Source of the DNA: Hydractinia symbiolongicarpus
Lineage: Eukaryota > Cnidaria > Hydrozoa > Anthoathecata > Hydractiniidae
DNA length: 64,000 nt
Assembly (NCBI RefSeq): GCF_029227915.1
Contig: NC_079885.1
Location: forward strand, 11,605,001 to 11,669,000
Direction of reading: 5' to 3'
The position numbers and the translations under genes were made by a program. Under the pieces are notes generated by a model. That model had not been told where the DNA came from, did not search any database, and worked only from the letters and a program-made list of their open reading frames with translations. This document shows, one piece after another, positions 1 through 11,689 of this stretch (position 1 is its first letter; each line of letters begins with the position of its first letter).

Positions 1-104
1 GAACTTGGAAAATTGGCAAATGCAACCCCATGCACCTCCCATGTTTCGCAAAGAAAAAAATTTTCCTGTATCCGACCCTGGTATTTGTGGATTTTTCCTA
101 TTTG

Positions 105-430
105 ATTAGTGCCTTCCCATGTTGCCAGACAAGGTTTCCAAAGTCACCTAGTATGGTCAATATGGGTAGAGGTTATATGCTTCCTCATGTTGTCTATAAC
201 GCCTAGAACAATATGGATAGAGGTTATATGTCTGCGTCTATGTTGCCAAAGACGGTTTGTGACAATATGGGGAGAGGTTATATGCCTGCCCATGTTAGCT
301 ATGACGTTTAGGACAATATGGGTAAAAGCTATAGACAATATGAGTGGAGGTTATATGCATACTCATGTTGTCCGAGAAGGTGGCAGGAAAATATGAGTAG
401 GAGATATATGCTTGCCCATGTTGTCCAAAA
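105..430. repeat. Minisatellite, about 52-54 bp unit
   Basis: About six imperfect tandem units share a core of the form aatatgggtagaggttatat followed by gc-tgcccatgttg and a short AC/GA-rich spacer. One unit near 320 is shortened. Open frames across it on both strands are by-products of the repeat and show no domain. A related scrap (ggacaacataggt) recurs near 600-640. Confidence 0.8.
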
Positions 431-450
431 AGATTAGGATGTGGATGTGA

Positions 451-2677
451 CTTGCGTTACTTTTTAAATTTATTCAAATGTCTTCTTAAGGGTCTCAATA
501 ATCTACCTTCCCACAAGATATTGTTTCTAAAAATAAATGAAGTGATAAAAGTGTATTTTACTTATCCCGACAATTTGGGTAGTTGTAGTTTTTCAAACAA
601 CATAGGTTGGCCGGACAACATAGGTCGGAACAGCACCTCTTATATTGAATTGAAACATTTCTCTGGTTCTTCTGTTGCCTCCACGGCTAATTGAACCTTC
701 TAAAGTGGAAGCATAAATTGTACGCCTTTCCGAGAAGCAGGACAGTTTAATCAAAGAATTTTGTTTTGTTTTAGAAGGAGTTCTTTTAATGCACACTAAC
801 TTCTGTTTCTAAATATTTCCTGTTACTGTGTTGTTAAGTAAAATCCCACCCTCAAGTGCTACACTCAGTTAAAAAAAAATATCCAAGTATTTAATTGCAT
901 CATCAGCTACGTCCTGTGCGATTTGCAAAAATATTGCACAAGGTCTAATACAAATCTTCCCTTCCTTCAGGGGTGGCTAGCAGTTCTCTTCTGTTAAGAG
1001 TTTATTTACTGTCCCTTGTGGAAGCTTGTTCAAGCTTGACACACTCTGCCACATGCGTTGTGTGTTGTATCAACTTGAAAATGCCATTATACAAAAAAGA
1101 CGAGAAAAAATGGCTTAAAAAAGAGATCTCCTCCGTTATGAGTTCATTTACTGTCTCTTGTTGGAGCTCGTTGGAAAAGATGCACACTGTGCTTATTGAT
1201 TTAGTCAGTGTTGGTAAAACTTTTATAAAAACACTAAAATACTGAAAGAGAAACACATTTAAACATTTTTGGTGCTATATTATTTATTAATTATTTCTAA
1301 AATAATCAATTTTCTCTTTGCACGTCTTGTTCTTTTTAGCGATATCGGAATAAGAGGTTCTTGAGGCTATGCCTTTACCTATGATTTAACTTTGCAGGTT
1401 AGTTGCCATTATTTATAATTAAGATTTGAATTTTATACTCAATGATTTGTTTTCCCCATATATCTCGGTTTTTAAGATCTACTTTAATTTCGGAACTTTA
1501 CAGGTTATTGCTTTTATTCCTCCGCATCGCGCTGCTTTTAGTTTTTTATTGACATTGGTCACTTTCACCTATTTTGCAAAGCTTACTGTAAAACTCACCA
1601 TCTTATTCGAAGTTTTAATTCTAATTGGCCCAAACCATTATTCGTTACATTATTCTTATTTTGCTACATATCTTGCTCATTGAGCAAAATTTAAATTGAA
1701 CTGAATGCCAAAATAACATTAAAATGTAAGTGACCATAAAAATTGTCTTTTCTACTTTTAACAAACGTTGTAGAAATTTAATGTGAATAATTTCTCTTGA
1801 TTTTTTTAAAGAACCTGGTATAAACGGCAGAGATGACTTATTTGAATTGTTAAGTTAGCTAGTGTTTGTTATCTGCTTTACTTGGCGGACTTCTCTGAAT
1901 TTGAAATAAGCTCAGTAGTAAAGGATGACTTAAAGGTTGAAAAATGTGCGGTGAAGATTCTTCCCCTCCCTTCCTAACAACTGATTAATGTTTAAAGTTT
2001 TTTTAGTAATGAGTCATCCCTAACAGATATATTTTTATGTTTTTAATTGAACCAAAAATGATTTTAATAGCTGAGGTCACCCTGGGTTGCTGAGTTGGTT
2101 TGATTAATTATTAAGTTATTTACTTAATTAGTTAGATCCCTAGCTACACCACTAGCAGTTAAAGTTCTCACAGCAATAAGATGTTCTGATGCTACTAGTT
2201 CAGCATCATCATCATCGTCATTATCATTCTATGTACAACCTCACATTCAAAATTGGGATTATCAGTTTAATTTCTTTTGATCTTGCGTATAATTTGTACC
2301 TTTTACCACAATTTAAAAAACATAGTTGAGATACATTAGTTCGGTTTGGATAAGTTATTATAACGTTTGTCTAGTCTAATTTAGTAGAACGAATCTAAAA
2401 TATGAGTAAGACTTCGGTAGATTAGTTACTCAAATTTCAGTTGATTCCACCTGTGTAATATTTAAATGACGCTTACATTTATAAAATCTTCATCTTCCAA
2501 GTTATCTGAAATGAAATAAATTAAAACAGTTTTCATAAAATAAAAAATAAAAATACCATCTAAAAAAGTAATCTAAAGTGTTTGTTTCAATATTTACCAC
2601 AATGTTTTGTAAAAATGTGCAGAAAACAAAGATAGAGATATTAAAACAAAGGCAGTTTTTTCATTATTTTTTTAAAC
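451..2677. other. No recognisable gene
   Basis: AT-rich sequence. ORFs of 80-90 codons occur on both strands, but none shows a signal peptide, a domain or convincing splice borders. I see nothing else here. Confidence 0.5.
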
Positions 2678-2971
2678 ATGGACAAAAGTGTAAACAGGCA
2701 AATGTTTGCAGCCGACAGGTATCAAAATTTTTACTTCTGGCGGACAACTTTTAAAATTTCCAAGTTGTATTCTCTAGCACGTCTGCACAACGAAATAATC
2801 CACGTCGGGTTCCACGAAGGCCCCAAAATCAGGACCCACGCCACCGATTTAAAAGTGAGGGGGCCACATTTAAAAGATGTTGCGAAGTTAGAGTCAACCC
2901 GACGCGACACTATAGTGTGCTCCAAGGGCACGAGAATGTTTTGCGAATTTAAAGCGCCTAGATTGCTTTAA
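2678..2971. other. GC-richer patch with overlapping ORFs on both strands
   Basis: A roughly 300-base island that is richer in GC than its surroundings. It stays open for 97 codons on the plus strand and 66 on the minus strand. I do not recognise either translation. It could be an old exon, a pseudogene or part of a repeat. The abrupt change in composition at both edges is the only firm observation. Confidence 0.3.
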
Positions 2972-3959
2972 AACGACCTTTTTATTATCAATCAAAATTT
3001 CAAGCGCTTAATAAAGTAGATATTACAAGCACGATAATAAAGATATGAAAAGTTTTTTTTAAAAAAAATGAATTCATAACCTATCTACAGTCCGGAACGC
3101 TATCTAAAATATAGGACAAAATGATATTTAACGAATTTTTCCCAACAGATTTACCAAAAATTAAGTTGGTTTTGACGCAACGAACTCATTAGCAACATCA
3201 TCAAGGAAGATTTTTCAGTCAATTTCTTATGAAAAGCTATTATAGCCAATGCATTAAAGCGCTTGTGCGACATGGTATATCAAAGTTGTCTACATGCTAA
3301 TGAAAAATATCCTTCCGGGTAAGCGCTTGCAGCTGCATCAACAAAGATCAGCTTCATCAAACGACACCTTAGTCACTGTCAGATTTGCTTTTTTACACAA
3401 AGTACAGTAAGACTTCGAAAATAAGAATCCATAAGCATTGCAATGTTTTCTTTTAGTTTATTTCTTTAGTGTAAGAGGCAGCACCACGTACTTACTTTTG
3501 ACTGGTAAATTCGATTTTCTTTCTCTCAGGAAAGAGAATTACTTTGCAAAACAGTGAAAGGCCATGGAACACGTTTGCAGTACAATCTCATAGAAAATAG
3601 TCAAAGTAAATTAGCGTAAGTTTGAAGCAAATATATTTACTAAAAGGTATAAAAAGTAATACATATTTAGATAAAAATTTATTATTGAAAAATATTTTTA
3701 CAAAATTATTCAGTAGAAGAATTGTGTTTAGGCTTTTCCATTCGGCATGATGGTTGTGTTTTTCGCACTGTTTTTGATTTTTTCTAAAAATAAAAAAAAT
3801 GTGAAACGGCTGTAGAAAACTTGATCTGTGTAAAAGTTAATTTGCCCATATCTTTTTTATCAATAAAAACGGTCATCATATATTGGGCATTGTCGCTTTT
3901 TTTTGTTTTTGTGGTTAGAAAATGAGATTGTCTAACATGATGTTGCTAAAAATATTTTA
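2972..3959. other. No recognisable gene
   Basis: AT-rich spacer with poly-A and poly-T runs. No supported feature. Confidence 0.5.
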
Positions 3960-4329
3960 CATCTTATCAGTGTGGAAAGTTTATCATTTCTTGAACATGA
4001 TAGTTTAATAGACGACGTTTTAGGAGATCCTACTTTCATCATTGGGAAAAGTAAAATGATGTTGAGCATCTATTTATGTAATTGCAAATGAACAAAATTC
4101 ATAAAAAAAAATTATCCAATTGGGAACAAGCAGTTCATCACAGTTAAGTACGGTAGTTAACATTTTCGGACCTATAGGGAGATAACTACTTCTTCTGTAG
4201 GGCTGCTAACCAAATCTCAGGAAGTTGATACGAGATGCTGGTTATATGTTTGTCACGTTCTACACTGTTGATGGTTTCTTTAATTCTCTTTTTTCTTTCC
4301 TTTTTTTGTCAGTGGCTGCGCTTTTGAAG

Positions 4330-5226
4330 AAATGACACTTTCTTTACAAGATTCTTAATGGTTTGATTCGAAGTTACGGTACTCTTCTGTGTGTGTTGGT
4401 TTACGATACACTGCAACTGAAATAGTTCTATTCTTTCGTTCAACCAAAGTTTCAAGGAAAGCGTTGTTCCCATCTTGTTCAAGCTCCACAGTGAATTTAA
4501 TTTGTCGATGGAGGCCGTTAATGTATTCATGAATACGTCGGCAACCAATCTTTTCCAAACCTTTGGAAATCTGTTTTATGTGAATAATACTGTTTTCTCA
4601 TGTGCTTGCATGTATAATTCTGCAACTACTGATGATGCAGGGCCTCCTCTGGCAACTTTGTCTGTCTAAGTATGGAAGTTCTTATTAAACAGATACCATG
4701 TTTTTGTTAAAACAAGTTCAACCAAACGCAGAAAATCCGGTACTGGAATCTTTGTCTTTTTACCAAACACAGCATTGTTTTTGATAAGGTCTTTAAGGAT
4801 GTTAAAGGTGTCCTTTCTGGGAAAATTGGCGTAGAATGATGTGACATCAGATAATACCATGCATTCTTCGTCTGCTATCTTTATTTTTCTCATGTATTCT
4901 TTGAGTTCTTGCAATGGTCCCCGGCTTTAAAATTGCTGAGGATAAAAGCAAAAAATTTTGATAGTTTGTATAACAGTGTTTCAGTGAAAGAGACTATTGG
5001 TTAGATTAAATTTCTCTGTTTATAAATTTTTGGTACTCCATAAAATCGCAGTGATGGTCTGCCACAAGGTTTTAGTCGATAATACTGCTTATTGTTGATG
5101 CATTCATTCTCTTTAACTCCATAAAAATGTTCCTGGTTTTTCGTTCTTGAAGAATTTGTAAGGCTCGTTGTTGATGTGTTCGTTGCACTTGTTGATGTAG
5201 TCAGGTGTATCCATGATAATCTTGCT
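4330..5226 (-). pseudogene. Penelope-type reverse transcriptase, degenerate
   Basis: Three frames join into one recognisable RT. An RFYGVPKIYK-like block lies near 5030 and is followed by PIVSFTE. SDVTSFYANFP lies in 4666-4914 (the equivalent of DVSSLFTNIP). KVARGGPASSV lies near 4640, and FLETLVERKN with VYRKPTHTEEY lies in 4355-4558. These blocks, in this order, are those of Penelope RTs, where the RT is followed by a GIY-YIG endonuclease. The catalytic YADD-type box is not intact, and stops and frameshifts separate the blocks. After the VYRKPTHT block most of the endonuclease is missing, and only a short C-terminal stretch remains near 4300-4160. Confidence 0.75.
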
Positions 5227-5274
5227 AAAGAACGACAAAGATATTATAATCCATATAATCCTTTGTCGTTCTTT

Positions 5275-5580
5275 AAATTCTTCAATATAATTCAAGGAAC
5301 GAGTTCAAGAACATTATGCGCGCAATAAGAAACGGAGATGTGGAGAAAAACGACTTTGCAGACCACAGCTGGAGCAGGAGTCATCATTTTAATTGGGATA
5401 AGAAGAAAATCATTGAGAGAGAATCCAGAACAACGACTAGGAAGATAAAATAAACTATCAACAGCGTAAAACGTGACAGACACATAAACAGCATCTCCTA
5501 TCAACTTTGTGAGATTTGGTTACAAGCCATACAGAAGAATACTTTTCTACATCTAGGTTCAAAACTGTTAATTACCGTAA
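5275..5580 (+). pseudogene. GIY-YIG endonuclease C-terminal part of a Penelope-like element
   Basis: The translation contains FADHSWSRSHHFNWDKKKII, then RTTTRKIK, a stop, and TINSVKRDRHINSISYQLCE. This matches the family pattern of an AxxxH...H.xxW box followed by RKIKEAI, which ends Penelope GIY-YIG domains. The same C-terminal stretch (SISYQLPEIWLAALQKK) occurs on the minus strand near 4160-4300, so two diverged copies lie in opposite directions. At least one in-frame stop makes it non-functional. Confidence 0.65.
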
Positions 5581-5675
5581 TTAACTGTAATTAACAGATT
5601 GCACCTTATTGGTTAATTTTTATGAATTTCGTTGATCTGCAACTATATAAAAACATGCTCAATATCATTTTACTT

Positions 5676-5725
5676 TGTCCGATGATGGGAGAAGGATCTC
5701 CCGAAACGTAGCCTACTAAACTATC
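5676..5725 (+). ncRNA. Candidate hammerhead ribozyme in the Penelope flank
   Basis: The order is ccgatgat (5679-5686), a perfect 6-bp stem gggaga/tctccc with loop agga (5687-5702), then gaaac (5703-5707). This is the hammerhead core order CUGAUGA, stem II, GAAA, except that the U at core position 4 is C. A short gta/tac stem follows. Hammerheads are known from the LTR-like ends of Penelope elements. The core substitution and weak stem III make activity doubtful. The inverted sister copy near 4030-4060 has lost the stem. Confidence 0.4.
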
Positions 5726-5980
5726 ATGTTTAAAGAATGATAAACTTTCCACAATGATATGAACACTGAACAGCCAATCCGAAATAATATCTTCAATATT
5801 TTATATCTGATTTTTTATGATTTTTTGAGGTTGACATCACATGGAATTAGAGTTCTCGTGACGAACCAAGAAAAATAAGTGATATAATTTGCAAGGTTTT
5901 ACCTATACGTAACATTGGGATGTTTAAAAAGTTTACTCACAGTTTTGGTGAATACACACTTTTGATTATATTTCTCTCAC

Positions 5981-6062
5981 CTTCTACTTCTACACTAGGA
6001 GCTGTTATAATGATTCCAAGCGACAAACACATCGAAAATAAACACAGCATATCTCTTGCCAT
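5981..6062 (-). CDS. Candidate first coding exon with signal peptide
   Basis: Reading minus from the ATG at 6062, 27 codons begin MARDMLCLFSMCLSLGIIIT, then continue APSVEVE and reach a consensus donor (G|GTGAGA, intron starting at 5980). The short basic start, hydrophobic core and small residues before VEVE look like a secretory signal peptide. No matching downstream exon was found; the next 2 kb on this strand is retroelement, which may have replaced or separated it. It could be a chance ORF. Confidence 0.3.
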
Positions 6063-6589
6063 CCTTACATACCAACAAAGTGGATAAACCAATTTGTATT
6101 CACCATTATATTGAGTTTGGTACATTAAATCCAGTGGACGACCGATATGTGATCTGTAACGAAATTGTAAATTAAACAAATTACTTCCTGTGCGTGCTTA
6201 AGCTTAACCTTAGTGTATGTTAATCCAATAAAAACATTAACGGCTCGCTATTACTGGGTATTACTTTTAAAGGATGAAGGAAAATAAACATAAAAATTTT
6301 AGCCTTTGCACTAAAAAAATACACAAAATTTACAACAACAAAAACAGTGGAACAGTTTAGTTCATCAACTTACTATATTATTTATCTTATTAATTTACTT
6401 TGAAAACAAAGTGCAGTAAAGAAAGATTCGGTATGTGCAATTGTAGCTTACTTTGCTGCAAGCAATATTCTACTTCTGTGTCAGTGTCATGTTTAAGAAA
6501 AAAGTTTAGAAATACGTTTTATGCAGGCAACCTTATTCAATAAAGTTCTGAATTTGATCTAACAATAACGCAACGCTAGTAAAAAAAAC

Positions 6590-6934
6590 CTACAATGTTG
6601 AACCCATCGTCAAACAAATATCCATGGTTATGACCATAGTCAGTATGATACCAAAGGTGAAAGATAATTTTTGAACGCAAACATTTCTCAGATATATGTA
6701 TGATACCAGAGTCGAAATGCCACCACCTATCAAAAAATAGCTGTCCCACAATGTTTCAGTGATATTTACTTGTGTCTGCGTACTGGAAATGGTCCACAAA
6801 AACGCACTTGTGATAGCAAAGAATACACCAAGCAAAGTTTGAAGTGTGACTGCAACGAACAATAAAACATTTTTATACAGAAAGCTAGCAGTCAATACAC
6901 CAAAACTAACAATAAAAAACACAAGTCCATACAT
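6590..6934 (-). CDS. Hypothetical four-helix membrane protein, 114 aa
   Basis: Uninterrupted ORF starting MYGLVFFIVSFGVLTASFLY. Four hydrophobic segments fall at roughly residues 3-20, 25-48, 66-83 and 92-110. The loop between helices 2 and 3 holds an N-linked glycosylation sequon (NIT), and cysteines sit in the later loop and last helix. The layout resembles small tetraspan families (MS4A or MARVEL-like), but no family motif is present. Another ATG in a good context (AAAATGG at about 6962) opens a short overlapping frame just upstream, so the true start, or a missing upstream exon, is unsettled. I do not recognise the gene. Confidence 0.4.
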   Translation of the reverse strand: MYGLVFFIVSFGVLTASFLYKNVLLFVAVTLQTLLGVFFAITSAFLWTISSTQTQVNITETLWDSYFLIGGGISTLVSYIYLRNVCVQKLSFTFGIILTMVITMDICLTMGSTL

Positions 6935-7902
6935 GAGTCATTAACTTGCATGGAATAGTTTTCTGCCATTTTGTTACACAAACGTGGCAAGCAAAGATCA
7001 AGTAAAGATTTGTAAAACCAGGTGTTTCAATAATACTACTAACAAGACAGAAACATAAACTTACCAACAAATCTGATTCTTCGCCTCCAATGCAAAATTC
7101 GTTCCTGTGAATTCAACATTATAAATAATGTTGAATTAAAATATTTTTCATGCACTAAATGGAAAGGAATATTCCTACTGATATACTTACTTATGTCTCT
7201 GTGTAATAATCATTACTACTGTAATTACTACTTCTTTAATTCTAATTAGTGTATTGTTTCGTTGTTAACTCCGGAAACTATTCTCCTTATCGTGTTTAAA
7301 CTATATGCTGAATCAATGTTAAGGGTGCACGAAAAAGCGATTCCCGGATGCAGCGACTGAATTCTTGTTTATTTTACTGTGAGCAATCGCGCAAAATATA
7401 AATTAAACTGCAATATAAATCGGTGAATATAAATAAATATAATAAGTAAATATAAATTGTTTTTCAACGTGTTTATTTTGCACTGAAAGAGATACTATAC
7501 TTCTTTTTTTCCTAGGACCCTTCTGTAAACAAGCAACAAGAGTGAAAAGTTAACATAATAAGAGAAAAGGCTTATGTGATGTTCAAATACATTATCTTAT
7601 CAGCTGTCGATCCTATCACAATCTTTTCAAACTATTAACCTTATATCTCCAACCATTATTATGTGTTAAACGCTGAGCCTTTATCTTTTTAAATTTTTTT
7701 ATTCATTATTTTATTTATTATTATTGACATAGATGAAGGACAAAACCATAATTAAAATTTATTATTTCTGAGCTGTGCAATCGTCTCCTCTGCATTACGT
7801 AAAATTGGATGAAAAAACTCCTGCAAATCACTGTTTCTGTTTGGAAATTAATTTTCCATCGTAGTTTTAAAATTACTACATACACATATCAGCTTACATC
7901 AA

Positions 7903-8205
7903 TCAAACGTTTTCTCCAACATATTTCCCTGGTCTGCCCAACGAGCAAACTAATGTTTCTTTTTTAGCCCGCACAATATTTAACCAATATTTAGCCTGAG
8001 TAACTTTTCTTTCTGGATTTGACAAAGAACACAATGTTGTACATGAACGTGTACATGTTTTGGTTTGATAAAGTAGTTGTATATATTTTGTTTCAGGTTG
8101 ATGCAATAACCATGCCCCTATAATTATAATTATAGGAAACACTAAATTGATATTAAACAATTTGAATTCTTCCACGAAACTGTGATCGCGTATTATTAAT
8201 AACAT
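7903..8205 (-). CDS. Hypothetical single-pass protein, 100 aa
   Basis: One hydrophobic segment (about residues 20-36, LVFPIIIIIGAWLL) is followed by a basic region with five cysteines in about 50 residues (CTRSCTTLC, then two more). It could be a signal-anchor protein or an exon of a larger gene. Neither a family nor a convincing splice border was identified, and chance is possible at this length in AT-rich DNA. Confidence 0.25.
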   Translation of the reverse strand: MLLIIRDHSFVEEFKLFNINLVFPIIIIIGAWLLHQPETKYIQLLYQTKTCTRSCTTLCSLSNPERKVTQAKYWLNIVRAKKETLVCSLGRPGKYVGENV

Positions 8206-11127
8206 GACTTTTTCTGCACAATTGGAGAATTAAAGCAAATACTCCCTGTAGAGGAAGGAATAAGAACTTCCTGCCGAAAAGACTGGTTTATTTATGCTAA
8301 TTCCACGAGGTCAGTCTAGAAACAAATTCCAAATAAATATCTTTCTTTTTACCAGAGCACTTTGGATTCTTTTGAAATAAGCCGGAAAAAGTACAAACAT
8401 GACAATCTCATTATTCAATGCTCCCAATTGAACATATTGTTTCTATTTTGTGTTTAATTTATTTTTTTGCTCGAAGTGATAAAATAATTGATTATCAGCT
8501 TAATGAATATAATGAGAAACTTAGCTTATTAATTGTCTCTTTTGAAATAAATATTACCTTGTACCTCCTTCATATTAACACCAACTTCAAATGATTTAGG
8601 CACCCCTCTAAAAGAAACAGCAATTCAATAGTGATCTGGTGTTAATCCAACTAGTGTTAAAATTGTATTCTTGCTTACAACCGTTTTTATTTTCTGATCA
8701 GCTATTATCAAAACAGTATCATTATGAGCATTCCTCAAAGAAACTTTGAGGGAGAAAGTTTTTCTAACTTACTAAATTAGAAAACAGCTAGAAACATTAA
8801 ATATTAAAACCACGATTTAAAAACTTTCAATTAAAATGGTAATTTTTTAATTTATAAACTGTTTAAATAGAGAACTACGTGTCTCGTTGAAGTTATTAAG
8901 AAGTTGTTTCTAAGATTCCGGATCGCATCTGAATTCTTGTTAACACCGACAGATTTTTCTTATTCTTTCGACATGTAATTGCGGTTTCTCGGCCCACGAT
9001 ATGTGACCATAAGCGCCATCCGTGCGGAGCCATAGGGATGCCAATAAAGCTGTAAGTCACGTACAGACAGAAGAAAATTTGATGTTATTCATCAAAGTAA
9101 ATCATTAACATATAAAATTTGATTATTTATATTATAATACCCGTATAACTTTTGAACTTGATGAAAAATTTGTAAATACCTTATAGAAGAAGATGTCAAT
9201 GTTCAGAAATATTTTTACCCTCCTAAATTTATGCTAGCAATATCCTAATCCTTCTTTCATAAATTTATGAATTTTATCAACTTGGTTTCCAGTGCCTGTT
9301 GTTTCTTTTATATAACCGGAACGGCGAGACGAACATGGGCCTGGAGGAGGCCTCATCACAAATTGACCGTTCTTCAAATGTATATACAATTATGTTATTT
9401 AGGCTGCTGTTTACATGAAATTCAAGCAATTTAGTTATGTGTATTTTACTGAATTGGTTGGCTAGCAAGCACTGGGTTGTAAAAATTGTAGGTAGGAGAA
9501 ACTTCTTAAATGATTTGCCACTTGGACTATACCACTTGGTTCTCTTAAGCGTACAAAAATCTTTATTAGTTCTTAACACTTTTCACTTAAAAGTTCCACT
9601 AATTACGCATGACACCATAAATATCTGCCTAGCTACAATCGTGGACAAAATATGTTGAAACAAGACAGCTAGTTTCGAAGTTCGTTACCACAAGGTTATT
9701 AAAAAGGTCAAAGTTCACTTGTTGATTTTCAGCCGAGGTTGTTTGGTAAAGTCCAAATTATTAAAATGTGCTAATTGTTCCTGACGTCAGTAAGGCCATT
9801 ATTTACGAATTTTGGGGCATTTCTAGTTTCCGACGTGAATTATTTCGGTGTGCAGGCGTGCCAAAGAATGTGACTAGCAACTTTCAATGCTTTGTGACTG
9901 CCCTACGTGTGTGCAAAAGAGTGACTTTGAAGCCTGCCGGCTACAGAGCATTGACTGTTGACAGTTATTTGGATAATAACGAAAAAAACTGAATTCGTCT
10001 CGATATTTTTTCCCACAATTGTAGCTATAGTTAGGCAGAAATTTAACTACATGTTAACATTCCTTTTTTTTAAATTATTTAGGCTGAAATTTAGAATTCT
10101 CAGTTTTTGTAAGTTCATATCTATGTCTGCATTGCAGGTTTTACACAATGACCAAGATTTTGCTGTGCCAATCCCAAAGTTTCTTCTTTAATATTATTTT
10201 TGACAAAATTTATTTTAACAATGGTTAACTGAACCTGAATTCGTACATTGTAAACTCACTGTAGCACCTGATATAGAGTCCATAAAGCTGGAGAAAACCT
10301 TACATGTGGATAAAAAAATGACTTAAAAATTAAGAGTTTTTTTTTTTGCAATTACATTTTAGTGGCCTTAACATTCCCAAAAAGCCAACCATAAATTCGG
10401 TTTTTTCTTTTCCTAATGACATGTTAAAACGCCATACCGCTTTTTTCTAATGTTCACTCGACAAGCACACATAATAATCCAAGAATTATATAAAAAGCAT
10501 TATACGGGTTTAAAAATTGAATTTGACAAGTCCATATGTGATCTATTTTGTCGATTCCTTTTAAGTATTGGTAAACAACGTTACCAATAGCAAGGCATTG
10601 TGTGCTATCCTTCAAGAAATAAAATACTTTGATGTTTATTGTTATCACTATGCTTGGAAAATATTCAGAATGCTAAACCAACCGCAAGAATTAATTCAGT
10701 ATTCTCATTTATAAGAGCATCCAATCACAAAAATATATCAGCAAAAATATATATTTTTAGCAAAAAAATTTTTCATTTGCTGGCATAATTGTTTAGCGTA
10801 ATTTATTTTGTGATTTTTTTATGTTTACTACCTTGTATTTAGTATTAGCACTCTTAATAATATATCACAGTGGGGAGCTGGTCAATATCTACCACTATCT
10901 TTAGTTGATCCTGTATTTAACCGAATTCCAGGCTGAGCTCTCAATCAAAATGTGACTTAAAATATGATTGTGTTCAATTTGTCTGGAATTTCCCTAAAGC
11001 ATGTTCACAGGCCTAGCAAGAATCATTTTAAAAAAAATATTTTTACCTTTTTTACTATCTAAAAATGCCTGTGTAATTTTTCTTGCCTCATGCAAAATTA
11101 TCTTTCATCAGATTGGTCTAAAACAAG
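8206..11127. other. No recognisable gene
   Basis: AT-rich sequence. ORFs of 60-100 codons at 9277-9992 and 9958-10191 show no domain or consistent splice borders. A short open stretch on the minus strand near 8970-9050, behind an acceptor-like tttacag-type site, cannot be extended into a gene. Confidence 0.45.
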
Positions 11128-11504
11128 TTACAATTCAATAATTTTTAATTTTCTTGAAGTAGGCCGAATAAATGTACATTCAATGATAGAATGGCCCTGG
11201 CGATTAACCCACTGGTCAGCAAGATCAAACGACATAGTTAATGCAGAATTATTGTTGTAATGAGAGACACCATGTGAGCAGATATTTTTAGGGATCTTTA
11301 TCAACAACGAAAATGGCATAGATTGTCCAACCACATATCTCTCGCCCTGCCCTTGTTTAAAGGGATAGAGTCGCTCAGAACCAGGTTTTCGATATTTACA
11401 TCTTCGATATGGTATGGTGTTACGTTACCGTAAAAAACTTTTGCTTTGACGATCTTGTCTCCAAAATTCAACATCATATTTATTAGATGGTTTTTAGGGT
11501 CCAA
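11128..11504 (-). pseudogene. Degenerate ORF of unknown function
   Basis: Two overlapping minus-strand frames (11301-11504 and 11128-11334) read as one protein broken by a frameshift near 11310. The first ends with GRARDMWLDNLCHF and the second runs from IKIPKNI to RPTSRKLKIIEL. I do not recognise it. It lies just downstream of, and on the same strand as, the KYVPD-type repeat ORF, so both may belong to one decayed mobile unit. Confidence 0.35.
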
Positions 11505-11689
11505 CTAGTATAGGGTCCTAGATCATGACATAAGCAATTACCTCCACCATACGTGATATGCTCCTGATAGCTGCATCAGCACAACATTTTATCTGCCAAT
11601 ACAAATCTTTGTCTACAATCGCATCTATTATGCTCGTTAAGTATGCGTTCACCATGGCATTGCTCCATCACTTTATTTTATGTTCACTG

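Larger units (their letters stand above)
3960..5780. mobile_element. Penelope-like retroelement, two fragments in inverted orientation
   Basis: A minus-strand fragment (about 5226 down to 3960) carries reverse transcriptase and a 3' flank. A plus-strand fragment (about 5275 to 5780) carries the C-terminal endonuclease part and the same 3' flank. The flanks are inverted copies: 3965-4150 reads tgtggaaagtttatcatt, then gatcct, then aaaatgatgttgagcat, and this matches the reverse complement of 5620-5757. The fragments meet at a perfect 14-bp inverted repeat (5227-5240 and 5261-5274). Partial and inverted arrangements with LTR-like ends are usual for Penelope elements. Both copies are broken. Confidence 0.75.

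Noticed and set aside
109-396. 95-codon ORF at the left edge
   Set aside because: Entirely inside the 52-54 bp minisatellite; its repeating peptide comes from the tandem units.
5113-5295. 60-codon minus ORF as a separate gene
   Set aside because: It is the N-terminal part of the Penelope RT fragment, running into the junction hairpin.
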